Notes under the pieces: model-generated
The model's database searches: none
What the model saw: the letters and a program-made list of their open reading frames with translations, nothing else
Told to the model about the DNA's origin: nothing
Position numbers and translations under genes: made by a program
From: Antitrichia curtipendula
Lineage: Eukaryota > Streptophyta > Bryopsida > Hypnales > Leucodontaceae
NCBI GenBank assembly: GCA_951230915.1
Contig: OX579633.1
Location: 20,866,574 to 20,930,573 of the forward strand
DNA: 64,000 bases
Reading direction: 5' to 3'
Shown here: one piece after another, positions 48,339-60,400 of the stretch
How the letters are laid out: each line of letters starts with the position of its first letter
How positions within the stretch are numbered: the first letter of the stretch is position 1

Positions 48339-50060
48339 ATGGAAGCCGTGGACGTGGTGCAGAAGTGTGTGAATCTGATGGAGTCCATCTACTGGTCGCA
48401 GTTGCAGACTCGCGCCTACCGCACGCACTGCCACGACATTATGCTCGTGGTGTGCAAGTTGTGGCCCACGCTGGTGGAAGCGCTGCAGCGACGGAACCCT
48501 AATCTGTGTGAAGTGCCGGGAGCAGAGTACGATTGAATTGGGCTTCTTCTCCAATTCGAATTACTGGAGTATACTTTACTTGAGTTCGCATTCCATTCTA
48601 TTCCATTCTTTTACAGTCACACAGGCTTCCCAAATGCAGGGATCCTTGGTTCCTGGAAATCACTTGAGACGATCTTCGTCTGTCTTCAGAATCATAATAA
48701 AATCTAACTATAATCAGTATCCTTCACACAGTTAATTAGGTTAATCTCTTCAGTTGCTGAAAAGCGCATGTGATTAGGTCAAGGTCGATGATCCGTCTTC
48801 AGACACATCAATATTCTTCTTCAATCACAACTAATTGGGTCTAATATCTTGAGTTGTAGAAGAGCGCAATCCATTGTGATTAGGTCAAGGTCGACGATCT
48901 GTCTTCGGACTGATCGAAACTCTTCCTAGCTAATTAGGTCTAATCTCTTCAGTAATTGAATCTCACTGTTGAAATGACGTACACCTTCCCAAATGCATCC
49001 TTGGTTCCTGCCTTCCCTGGAAACGAAGACGATCTCTGCCTTCAGAATCATGATCAAAGCTCATCATAATTAATATTCTTCACAGCTAATTTAGGTCCAA
49101 TTAATCTCTCTGGACATGCAGTTGTTGAAAAGCGCATGTGATTAGGTCAAGATTATCGACGATCTGTCAGATTCAGACTTACTGTTCCACAACTTCATTC
49201 CAAGGGAGGGGGTTGCATGAACCACGCAGAACACAAACAGAAAAAATTTGCAGAGTTTCTCCAACCAAAGCCTTGTTGCATGCACTAGGCTGTCCTTACC
49301 GTACCCCTCATCAGGTCTGTGAAAAACAAAATGGGCCAAGACCAAATAGGACTACAGTGTCGTGGCATATGAATGCAAGTCAGATCAAGACTCAGTCTGG
49401 TGAGATTAATTAATTAAATAATGGATATATGTCTCGGGGTCGGGTGTGGATAGGCAGGGAGGTATTTGATGCCTTGAAAGAGGAGTTAGAGAATGCGTTA
49501 GCCGTCGTGAACAAGTGCTGTGCCATGAGGCAATTCGACAAACTGATCGACCAGGGCCAAACCAAGCGCTTCCTCAACATGAGTCGCGAAAATCTCTTCA
49601 TGCGGTCCAAGGAGGTACGTCAGATTAATGGACTTCTCCGGCCCCATCTGTACGTACCCACCATTCATAATATTGATGACAATAATCAATCAGGAACTAC
49701 ATGCTAAAGAATTCTACACGCAATTAATCACGTACGGATCTGTGATGCCTTGGTCACCAAATAGGAGACTGAGGTCCGCAAGATAGATACTAACCCGGCC
49801 CCCAAAATATGCAATACAGATACTCAGAAAATATGCAAAGATATCTAGATACTCAAAATATGTATATGCACGATCGATACAGTGCTCAAACTACGTGTAT
49901 GTATGCAAGATTGACCTCGTGTGGTACGTGATGGTTGCAGGCCTACCAATACACGATGCGAGTGTGTCCACCCAAGTTTCGGAAGAAGTCGCCAGCCTCT
50001 TCCCAGGGAAGACCTGACAGCACTCCCAGCTCCATGACATCCGGAGAAAAGGCTGTCTAA
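48339..50060 (+). CDS. Small helical-bundle protein (MLKL-NTD/PUB-like)
   Basis: Three exons join in frame: 48339-48526, 49458-49614 and 49941-50060, with donors GA/GTACGA and GAG/GTACGT and acceptors GGCAG and TTGCAG; predicted length 154 aa. Exon 1 has CHDIMLVVCKLWPTLVEALQ, exon 2 EEVFDALKEELENALAVVNK followed by CC and FDKLIDQGQTKRFLN, and exon 3 a basic, Ser/Pro-rich tail (PPKFRKKSPASSQGRP). The alternation L..L...L..A..LV..C...F resembles the four-helix N-terminal domain of plant MLKL-like kinases, PUB-type E3 ligases and MCA proteins, but no kinase, U-box or other partner domain follows. Function is unknown. An upstream exon ending TTCATG/GTAAGT at about 48232 could extend the N-terminus. 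Splice agreement across three exons is the main support. Confidence 0.55.
48626..49175 (+). repeat. About 365-bp direct duplication inside an intron
   Basis: CTTCCCAAATGCA..GGATCCTTGGTTCCTG...TTCAGAATCAT.AT...TTAGG...TGAAAAGCGCATGTGATTAGGTCAAG occurs from 48626 and again from 48985, offset by 359 bp at the start and about 378 bp at the end. A third partial unit (AGAAGAGCGCAATCCATTGTGATTAGGTCAAGG) lies between at about 48858. All are within intron 1 of the 154-aa gene. Confidence 0.8.
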
Positions 50061-50841
50061 CTTTGCACACTGAGGACTCTCCTGAATACTTTGCACACAG
50101 AGAATTGAAGAACGGGCAAGCGTGACAATTAATCCCTTTTCTTTTTGCAGGCTCTCCATGCATGCATGCATTACGACACTGGTGAATTACACATGGAGTA
50201 TAGTTCTTCCTCTCAGACGATCGGCCAAGTGAACTAGTTTACGTACATTCCCTTCACATAACACATACACTACGACATGAATGACGATCCGGTTTTGTTG
50301 ACGATTGTATATATACTGCAAAAGCACACAGGAATAGTAACGGCCGTGCATGTACGTTCCTGGTGCTCAGCAAGTCTTCCCTTCGTACGTGACAGCACAA
50401 AAGCACAAACACCTTCTGAACCGATCGACAAGCTAAAGGCGGAGATTGAAGTGGAAAGTATCGATCATGACTCTGTTCCTGCAACTCAAGCCAAGAACTT
50501 TCTCGTCCAACACTTCAGCCACAGTGTGGAATGTGCTCCCATTTCGTGCTCCCATTTCGTGCTTCCATTTCGTGCCCAACACCCAATTGGTAGATAAAAT
50601 TAGCCCCTTCCAAAATTTAAACCCCTTCCAAAACTCTAGATCTATTCAGCATGACGTCGACTTCTGGTGATCCTTCATTTGGTGGTGATCCAAATGTCAC
50701 ATTTAAATACTTTTGGACTATTCAATGAATTTTGGACTAAACATCACAAAATTTCCGGATAATAACATTCAGAGATTTTTGGATGTTTATATAGATCTGT
50801 AGATGCTTTGTAGAGATCTCCCAATGTTTCGCATTATCTCT
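50061..50841. other. 3' flank of the 154-aa gene, no second gene seen
   Basis: A 106-codon plus-strand frame (50277-50597) has no recognised domain and includes a short repeated phrase CCCATTTCGTGCT(C/T), so it is more likely part of the 3' UTR or intergenic. Confidence 0.4.
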
Positions 50842-51015
50842 TTATGACCATTTTTTTCTTCTTCCGATGACCATTATTAATCTTGGACTTTCAAAAGTCC
50901 AAAAGTAGTCAAATGTGGCATTCAACAATTATGACCATTTTTTTCTTCTTCCGATGACCATTATTAATCTTGGACTTTCAAAAGTCCAAAAGTAGTCAAA
51001 TGTGGCATTCAACAA
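50842..51015. repeat. Perfect 87-bp tandem duplication
   Basis: Units 50842-50928 and 50929-51015 appear identical, from TTATGACCATTTTTTTC to GGCATTCAACAA. Each contains the palindrome GGACTTTCAAAAGTCC-like arm pair. Identity indicates a recent event or an assembly artefact. Confidence 0.9.
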
Positions 51016-51716
51016 ACAAGTACCCCATTTTGAATTATCTGTCTATCTTGTGCTACCAGTATGAAATCACTTTGCGGTTTCTAGGTTTCATTTTAGAAAT
51101 TAAGACCTGGTCTCATATTGGGTACGCAACTCTTGTGTTATATATAGGGGGCGTTGGCATTAAAACAACTTAGAGGCTACGATATCTGTAAAAATTATAT
51201 CAAATTAAAAAGACCAAAAAGTTAGGTGAAGATGATTTTTTTTAAAAGATGTAAGGTTGCATATTTATTTTAAAAAAACTCACAATATATATGAAGATTT
51301 GAAACACTTGGGTCAAACCACACTCAAAGACACCATTGGAATTACTTTGTTAGGACAAGACTTGAGTCCTTTTTTGAGCTTTTAAAGCTATAAATTACTT
51401 TGATGTTGTCATTTTTAAGAAAAAATTATAGATGAATAGTATTACAATGTTTTCCTTAAATAAATTGGAGACAAAATTTTATGGAAAAAATCCTTAAAAG
51501 GATGTAAATCATTAATTTTAAGGCTAAATTTAGTATCTTTTAATAATATAGTACTTTAAGAAGATATTTTCATCCAAATTTTTTATACTTCTCAAACATA
51601 CAACTATTTAAAAGAATTTTTAGTGATTAAATCTTGAACTTAAAATAGTATAAATTTTTAATCAATTAATTGATTATTGATAAATTATTAATTTCATCTA
51701 ATATAAAATTTGGAGA
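51016..51716. other. AT-rich intergenic DNA before the gap
   Basis: No gene or element recognised. Confidence 0.5.
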
Positions 51717-51916
51717 NNNNNNNNNNNNNNNNNNNNNNNNNNNNNNNNNNNNNNNNNNNNNNNNNNNNNNNNNNNNNNNNNNNNNNNNNNNNNNNNNNNN
51801 NNNNNNNNNNNNNNNNNNNNNNNNNNNNNNNNNNNNNNNNNNNNNNNNNNNNNNNNNNNNNNNNNNNNNNNNNNNNNNNNNNNNNNNNNNNNNNNNNNNN
51901 NNNNNNNNNNNNNNNN
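51717..51916. other. Assembly gap (200 N)
   Basis: Exactly 200 ambiguous bases. The round number suggests a placeholder, so the true gap size is unknown. Any reading frame through it is meaningless. Confidence 0.98.
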
Positions 51917-52148
51917 CATACTTTTTGAGGGCTCACGATGAACAATGGATTTTTCTATAAAAGCTACCTCTCCAACCTTACTTTTCACCATCTACCCATG
52001 AAACTATTCATTCATGTTGTCACCCAATTTAAATTGATGATAATTGATTGTAATAGGAATAGTGACATTGGTATATAAATCATTTAAGTTGATTTATTTC
52101 TTAGTTATTAGGAATATGGCAGTAGCCTGGTGTGCCTAATACAGTAGG

Positions 52149-52523
52149 TTGTCATGCGTAGCCTGGAGCTCGTTCGTGGGGAAACCTGCCTGGAAACATG
52201 CGCTCCGTACCTCGATTCATGTGTCCTCTGACATACCCAGCCATGGGGAACGAACACTACTTTTCCGTCCGCTCTCCAGTTTCTGCCGCGCCCGGCCACT
52301 CTCTGGGACTTGGCGTGCCTGCCGTGGAGCACGCATTTTGGCTGGGCACGGCCATTTGCCCAGTTTGAGTCAGTTGTTGAGTTGGAGTGGGGATGCCCTA
52401 AACAAGTTGTCTGAGTTCATTTTTGGTCCCACTTTGGAAATGAACAACAAATGGTCCAGTGGAGATCATGGCTCCATTCCACATCCCATTATGGAATGTA
52501 ACGATCTTTCACTGGCTGATTGA
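52149..52523 (+). other. Unassigned 124-codon open frame
   Basis: It lies in a locally GC-richer island (52140-52350). The last third (GDALNKLSEFIFGPTLEMNN) is codon-like, but no family, start context or splice partner is recognised. It could be an exon whose partners lie in the gap, or a chance frame. Confidence 0.2.
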
Positions 52524-52814
52524 ACCATCCTGTAGTCGGTCTCATAGTTTTCCTACTTAGAGAATTTTTCTATGTTTTTTTTTCTTATGATATTTTTTTC
52601 TTAAATGTGTATGCATTAAAATAAAATAAAAAATTTTAATTTAAAAAAATAAATTTAAAGTACTCCCCAAGAAAAAAATGAGTACTGTGAAAAATGCTAT
52701 GCATTTTGAACAGTCTTTCTTGCAATGACCCTTCTAACTACACCAAAGATCTTAATACAAAAAAATAAAGCCTATTCATTGGTGTAGTAAGATACAAGAA
52801 ACAATTATCCTAAG

Positions 52815-53080
52815 TACTACCGAGGTAAAATACAAGGTATTATTTGAAGGAGCAAAAGATTTATCGTACTTCAGAAGACTATTCGAAGAGCTTGCAATTT
52901 GCTAGTCTTCAAGGTCCAACCATAATGTTTAACAAGAAAATGAGTTGCATCAAACATGTAAATAATCCTATAATATACTCATATATTAAACATATTGAAC
53001 TACAACATCATTATGTCAGGAAAAGATTGAAGACAAAAGTTTATAAATTTTGTTTATTTCAAAGTATGAACAAGAAGCGA
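52815..53080 (+). pseudogene. Ty1/copia RNase H relic
   Basis: The first frame reads KYKVLFEGAKDLSYFRRLFE, matching the copia RNase H segment E(A)EY.A..E..KE..WLR.LL.E. After a stop and frame shift, GPTIMFNKKMSCIKHVNNPI, then YSYIKHIELQHHYVRKRL, match the following part (PT.I.CDN.S.I....NP.FH...KHI.I..HF.R). The Asp of CDN has been lost (FNK), and no other retroelement domain is nearby. It is a dead, short fragment. Confidence 0.65.
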
Positions 53081-53099
53081 ATCTACAATCAACACAACA

Positions 53100-55207
53100 A
53101 TTTTTGAAAAGTTGCAAGAGGTCTCAAGTAGCTAGCAACTACCAGCATGCTATAGCTAAGTAAATAATCTTGCCACCTCATAAATTCTTTAGCTTTAGAC
53201 TATGACCTAAAACATTTGAACCTTAAAACCTACCTCCTCTAAATCCTAAAACCTCCTTGTTACATTGTATCCATGTAATGTAAATTCCTGGATGGAATTC
53301 TCTTTGAACTGCATAGAACTCCAAGGATTTAATTTGAATAAGAAACAGAAATGGGAGAGAATTGAGACTCTTCACGTACTAGGATTTCAACTCTGTCATC
53401 CAACAAAGTATTCTCCAAGATTTTAGGTATTGGAGAATTGCTAAGAAATCTTACAAAGCAAGTAAAGCAATTCAAAGCATAAACTTCAACAAGCAATTTA
53501 CCACTACCGGTGATTATCCACACAAAAAAAGTAGCTAGAACTACATTATACATGAACACTACTTAATTAGTCCAAATACTCAGACCTAAAATTACGTATA
53601 GATTACAACAGACTAAAGGAGACAAATTATCATTGTTAAATAATGAATCTGCAAACAAAATAAATGCAGAGATTCAAAAAAACTTAAAGCAGTATTAGGT
53701 CACGTTATTGAGATTATTTTGAGATACAAGGTTTGAGGGAGAGTGTTAAAATTAATAGAGATAAATCGTGAACCATGTATAGAATATAAACTTTGTCATC
53801 TTATCTTATCCCTAATTCATCTATGGTTACAATACTAGTAAATTAGGGATAATATTATTTTTACATAGTGGTAGCTAGTTTATTGGGAGTGCTTGCCTTG
53901 AGCACTTAAATTTATTAATTACTCATTTTAAGATAAATGACCAATCTTTCCAAAGAGAGTTATGTTTGTACTATTACAATTGTTACAAGTTTTTTTAGGG
54001 AATTGAGATAATACACATTGTTAGAATTAATGTGAACCTAAAGTAAATTTGTAGCAAAGAAGATCATCCTTCAACATGCTAGTTGGTTGCCTAGCAAAGA
54101 ATTCTATTTGTGATGACCATGTCCATGACTACATCTAAAAACAACAACTAGCATTCTCTGAACAAATTCAAAGAACACCAATTGTGCATGTCAAGGCAAG
54201 GGCACATCTTGGCCTTACAAGTCAAACCAAATTTAAAAAACAATCTCTAAATGCATCTAATTTTAGTTACTGAATTGTCCACAAATTTCACTCCTTTATT
54301 ACGGCGTAATCCATATGACCGAAGCTTGTTCATTCATCTTCACGGTGAATGCACCTTCTCCGATCCTTAGACCAAAGAAGTTTTCTACCAACCTACGCAT
54401 TACTCAATTAATTTCAAAACTCTCTACTTCCACAACACAACCCGATCTTCTAACAATCGCAACCATCGCAATTGATTCAATGAGAAAGAAAGAAACTACA
54501 ATTCAAAGCATAAAAAAAAACTCCTTCATTCAATCCCATTTCCTTCTATCCTAGGGGATGATTTCATTTACTGTATGTCTACATCCATCTTTCAATTAAA
54601 ATTGATCAAATTGGATGTACACACCATTCATTCCTCTCCTACAAATTTTGTTTCAAAATAGTTGCAAGGAAAATATACCAGCAAATGAAATTGGAAGCCT
54701 TTGCAGGGTTGTTATTCTATCTTGGAGATTGATTTTGTAATGTGGGATTGGATGGTTTGTTGCATGGAAAGTGACTAAGGGTGTTTGGGCGGGGGTGGAT
54801 GGGTGGCCATAGTTGTTTGGCTGGGAAGGAGGAATAAACCTTTGTTTTGGAAGGAAACAAAATGGTGGGGTCTTCAATTTGCAACTTAGTTTGTGACTTA
54901 GTTTGTAGCTCACGGGTAGCGTTGGGAAGGGGCAAAAACGCTAAGTTTTATGCACATTGATGGATGTAAATAGCTTTACTACCCTACTAGAGTTCATGGA
55001 AGTAATAGAAAAAAAGTTCCATCATTTGCCCATATAAGAGCAAAGTAGTTTGAATTGTAAGCCAAATAAGTTCATTCTGGAGTTTCGGGATGAAAAGTGC
55101 ACAAGAAATGGTAAACCTTGCTTCTATCCTATTTTTTTTTATACAACAAAAAATGTAATTTTATCGGGGACAAATGGGCAATTACATTGCAAAAAATATG
55201 TTTCTTT
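53100..55207. other. AT-rich intergenic DNA, no gene seen
   Basis: No recognised gene. Open frames at 54315-54554 and 54653-54935 are short and composition-driven. Confidence 0.5.
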
Positions 55208-55818
55208 CAAATTTAGATTGTTTTTGGATTGATTGGAAGTGGAAAAGAGAACTTTAAAAGCTCCAAAGTTATTCTCTAAAATTTTCATTTTCTTTCTTTG
55301 TAGTAGTAATTTTGAGTGGAAGGACAAAATTTCAACTTCTATTTAGTTGTTCGTATTTGTGATACTAGTAGAAGAGTTGTGTTAATATTTATGGTTTCAA
55401 AAATCATGAGATTTGAGTGATTTTTGAAGAAAATATAGGGGTTTTATTTTTCAGCCATTTCTTAGTTGAGTCAATGGCCCATGTTTCTTGAAACCTAGTA
55501 AAAAATTTAGATTTCAAAAAATCTTCAAAATTCATAGATTTTAGAAAACACAAGCTGTCAAAACCAAAAAATGGTAGAAAACTAAAAACCTTATATCTTC
55601 TTCAAAAATCACTCAATTTTCACAATTTTCAAAGGAATAAGTTTGTATACAACTTTTTTACTAGTACCACAAACATGAGAATCAAAATAAAAGTTGAAAT
55701 TTTGTTCTTCCACTCAAAATTACTATCACAGAGAACAAAATGAATATTTTAGGGAATAACTTTTGGAGCTTTGTAAATTCTCTCCTCTTCCAATCATTCC
55801 AAAAACAATCTAAACTTG
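55208..55818. mobile_element. Foldback element, about 611 bp
   Basis: CAAATTTAGATTGTTTTTGGATTGATTGG at the left is inverted at the right (CCAATCATTCCAAAAACAATCTAAACTTG). The arms continue with TTTGGAGCTT/AAGCTCCAAA, GTAGTAATTTTGAGTGGAAG/CTTCCACTCAAAATTACTAT and AAAATTTCAACTT/AAGTTGAAATTTT. The centre lies near 55510. It is non-coding with moderately diverged arms. Confidence 0.75.
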
Positions 55819-56083
55819 CAAAAAAATACTCAAGAGTTCCTACAAATCCAAGTAACACTCAAGAAATCAAGTTAGCTTCAACTTAAAAAGTTATCATATT
55901 ACAAATCTTAAAGAAGAAGACTTGTCAAGTGAGAAACTAAGATGAATCCCTAAGGGAGTCTATTTAACACTAATTCAACATGGGGTGGCCCAATGCTACT
56001 TCATGCATGTATGATTTTAATTCCTAAATGGTCACCGTGCATGCATTTGAGCCATTTGAGAATTCATGTTGGTTTTTGAACCT

Positions 56084-56092
56084 TCTACCTTA
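56084..56092. repeat. Isolated right end of the TA-flanked family
   Basis: GAACCTTCTACCTTA near 56078-56092 matches the family right end; no left end was identified. Confidence 0.35.
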
Positions 56093-56428
56093 ATTAGTTC
56101 ATCGGATTAGCAATGATGGAGACTTTTTTGTTTTGGATCCCAAAGAGCCTTGGATTTGAATACTTGGTTGGGTAGAAGACAAAATAAATAGTTGCACCAA
56201 TGGAACAAATAATTAATTCTTGTAACAACACAATGCCTTTGTATTTTGTTGAGATGAACTTTCCTAGGGACAATAGGCAATGCTCTAAGGTAAACACTTG
56301 GTATATCATTTCTAAACATAATTTTGTTCAAATGAATTCTATGAGTTCATTTCAAAAAAATAATCTAAGAATGGATGTGATCTCTTTATTATATAGCAGT
56401 GTCTGTACTGGCAGTTACTGCCACTTTT

Positions 56429-56463
56429 CAGTGCATTGTGACAAACTATGTCACAATGCACTG
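56429..56463. repeat. Perfect 15-bp hairpin
   Basis: CAGTGCATTGTGACA (56429-56443) pairs perfectly with TGTCACAATGCACTG (56449-56463) around a 5-nt loop. CAGTGCATTGT recurs at about 56940 and 56952, suggesting both belong to one small element of about 0.5 kb. Confidence 0.7.
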
Positions 56464-57493
56464 GAACACATACCCTCCCCCCTTTGAATTTAAATTAATA
56501 AATTCTTTTATACCCTCCTCCCTCCTTTGTATTAAAATTAATAAATTTATCTTAAATTAAATTAAAATTAATAAATTTCAAGAACCCCCTCTCCCCTTTG
56601 TAGGTTCCAGGTGGGGGTGGGGGGACAATTGATATGGGACATATCGTGTATTTCGTATTTCATATTTTAACCATATCTTATATCCAGTATAGTATATTGA
56701 AGTCAAATCTTGTATCTGTATCCATTCCATATTTATACCATATCCGTATTCAGTATTGTATTTTGGATTCAAAATATTGTATTTGGACGGCTTGGATTGA
56801 ATCTCACAAAGATCAAGGGCTTGTGATTTTTTGAGAAATCAACGGCATCTTGGAGGGGAAACATTTTTCTTTTTTTTAAATCAACGGTCTGTGATTTTTT
56901 TGAAACTAATGCAATGAAAAGAGGTGACAACCTCTTTTCAGTGCATTGTTTTCAGTGCATTGTAGCACAAAAGTAAAGAAAGATCACATTCATGCCTAGA
57001 CTCTTGGTTTGAAATGAATGCAAAGACAAAACAAGGTTGAGATATTATTGTATTTCTACAAATCAAGGTGTAATCAACCATAAAACACTTTTTGTACTTG
57101 GAAACTGTGAAAGTTGCTCACACTTGTTCTCCATAGCATTACAAGTTTTTCTTTAAAAGCTCAACTATCCATTTTTCAGGATGATGAATATTTTGAAAAA
57201 AATTAGTCTAATTAATATTCATTGGGGAAGCTTTAAGAAACATTATACAATACATCAATAAAAAAAGAGAGATAATGTTTTACATTAGTCAACTATGTAG
57301 GTATTTTGGAGGAATTACAATTATTTATAATGATTATTGTAATATTTTAACTTTGTAGAAATGTTGACTTTTTAATTCAATCACTCATTTACTCAATAAA
57401 AGTGAATTATTCTCCAAGGAAATTCAAGGAAAAAAACCCCATCTATATCTATGTGACATGATTAGTAAAATTTCCTCCGACCAATGCTTTATT

Positions 57494-60400
57494 TCATTCT
57501 TTTGAATTTGATTCTTTTTCCTCATGCTTGTCTGGAGAAATACCTCCAACAGACTCTACATCCACGCTACTCCTAGCGTCAAGATTGTCCTTCCTCTTCT
57601 CTTCCTCTTCTTTCTTTTTCTTTTCTTCTTCTTCTTTCTTCCTCTCTTCTTCTAAGAATAAATCTTCTTCGTCAAATTTGCGGGCCATTAGCAAAGCCTC
57701 AAATTTAGCCTCCAACTCCACTCCAATGCCACATTTTTTCACATTCAATTCTTTCATTTTCTTTTGGGCTAAAAGCCCATTGTAGATTAGTTGCCCTCCT
57801 GCAACACTAATGCCTGGATTTGCGGAAATATCAAGTTGCACAAGCTCAGATTGTGGAAAATGGAGCAACTTTGCTAACGCTTCGACGCCTTCTATTGCAA
57901 ATCCAGTTCCTGACATACTCAACCTCTGCATCGAAAGTCCATTCAACACTTTACATTAGATTGATGATCACGTAGCACTTAATTTAGAATCCTTCAACCC
58001 TCCGTGGACGTTGCGGACACTAACAAAAGTTTTATACGTGGAGGTTAAGCCAATTTATTGTGTATACTAAGAGGACCGAAATCCTCACTTATGATTAGAC
58101 AAAAGGTTAAAATCTTCACTTGTGATTGGATAAAAGGTTGAAATTTGTGCAATCGCCTTCAAGGGGAATTGGCTTGACCTCTGGGTATAAAGCATCCTTA
58201 AGTGTCTAATGAATGACTAAGAATCCTTTAGTGTGGAAATGAAGTGCAAATGTTGATTCCTGGAATTCTATGTGAAAAATGGAGGTCTTGCACAATGGTT
58301 TGACCTCCAATGAATGCTCTTGGATTTTTTAACAAATGACTCACACAATACTAAAAAAGATGATTCCAAAGTGACCATTTTGTTCTTCTAAGATTAAAGT
58401 ATTCCAAATAAATAATAAATAAATAAATAATTTTTTAAATTATATCTTAACCTGAATGACTTGATTGTCCATCATATATTCAAATACGCGATGACCACCG
58501 TAATCTCCCAAGTCATTTAGCCGTAAATTTAATGACAATAAACTTTTATTAGCTGATAAAGAATATCCTAAGGCTCGTGTACCTACAGAAGCTTCTTTTC
58601 TTTAAGAAATGTTGTCTTTATTGTTATGCAACAATTTGATAAGTTTTATCTTTAATGAATTAACACTCAGTTCCTTAATCATATCAAAGATATTTGTGTT
58701 TTTCTTTTAAAACGTTTCTTTGAAATTTTCATATACACTAGTAACGTCATTTCATGCAATGTCCATTTCTAAAGTAGTATATTAACCCTTAAAGGATGGA
58801 GGGTGTTTTTTTAAGTGAAATTGTCAAAAATTGCCATTTTGGGGTGTATTGACCAATATTGAAAATTAGAATTTCTTTTTTTGACTCCAAAATGTATTAG
58901 ACTATTAGGTTAGTATATTTATGCAATATAAAAATAGAAATAAATATAAAATCAATAAAAGAATGCCATGTTCAAGATTTGAAATTAGATTTTACCAATT
59001 TTTTTGATTTGATTGTTGCAAAGATTGAGGAATAAAAGCACGCAGTTCTTTGCATCAAGAAGTTTAGCAAGATGTTCACATCCAGCATCACCAATCATGT
59101 TGTGTGAAAGATCTAAATTTACAATTGTAGGATTTTTTGCCATTCCATCCACAAGTGTTTTTACCTGCATACATTTTTTGTTTGAAAAAAGAATGAAGAT
59201 CCATGCAGATGAAATTCGTGACAAAAATTGTGATACAATTTGCATTGAATTTAGCAAGTCCACTATTAACTCCTTAGAAAATAAACAATAGAAAAAAATG
59301 ATGGCGTACATGATGGTCGTTCAATAAATTAGATGATAAATTGAGTTCAGTGAGTGTGTGTGAGACTGAACAAAAATATGTCATTGACATACAATCAGAA
59401 TTTATCATTCCAAAGTCTTTAATATCATAATTCATGCAAACATTTGGTTTTCCATATTCAATCTTTAGTGTACATAAATTCCTACAATTTATTGTCATTG
59501 TCAAGATTGAATTTAATGAATAAAATGACTGAGATTTAAAATGATATAATATGATGGATTTGAAATGTGATGGACAATAAAAATGTTTAAATCACCTTCT
59601 ATATGATATGACTTACTATATTGCAATCTTATATTATCTTATGTTGTAGTCACAAAACATTGCTTTAATTTTCAAAGTTGATTTTAAATAATTCAAAATC
59701 TAACAATATCATTGTTTATATTTTTATTAAATAATTATTTCATCAAGTCATGAAAATTGTATTGCTTGAACTTACGATTTAAATTCATCATTTATGATGA
59801 GTAATTGCATATGAGAGGGAAATTTACAAACGTAAATAGTATGCACATATGGTGCACTCAACTTCATTAAATCTCGTAAATCTTCTTCCCAATCTTTGGT
59901 CAATTCATAGCTGAGATTGCATATCCACATAGGCACTTTATATAAACAAATGATTTTCAAGAATACTCAATAAACATATATGTTTGATGTGCCTTGATAT
60001 TAACTTCCAAGTCTTATTGATTATTAAATAGTACTATACTTCAATAAATATAATTGAAACCTTATAATCATGGAAAAATTGGAATTTTTAAACCTTTCAA
60101 GGAAATCATTTAGATTGCGCTCAAAATACAATTGTTTCCATGAATCTCCGTGACAAGCAACATCGCAATTCCTCCATCTTGGAAGAGACCTCTGCTTCCA
60201 ATAGCTCTCGTCTATAATCAACTACATACATAAATCATTAGTTATCAAAACACAATTTTTTTTAAATTAAATTATTATTTTATTATTTTTGAATATCTAG
60301 ATTAGACAATATGGTATTGAGTCAAAACAAGTACTTGGTGGTAATTTATAACCATCTTTCCTTGAACCTCCATATAGTGGCACAAATATTATTTTTAATT

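Noticed and set aside
51670..51991. Open frames spanning 51.7-52.0 kb
   Set aside because: They consist mostly of unknown bases from the assembly gap.
57528..57785. Plus-strand Ser/Phe-rich frame
   Set aside because: It is the antisense of the Glu/Lys-rich C-terminal tail of DRC5.
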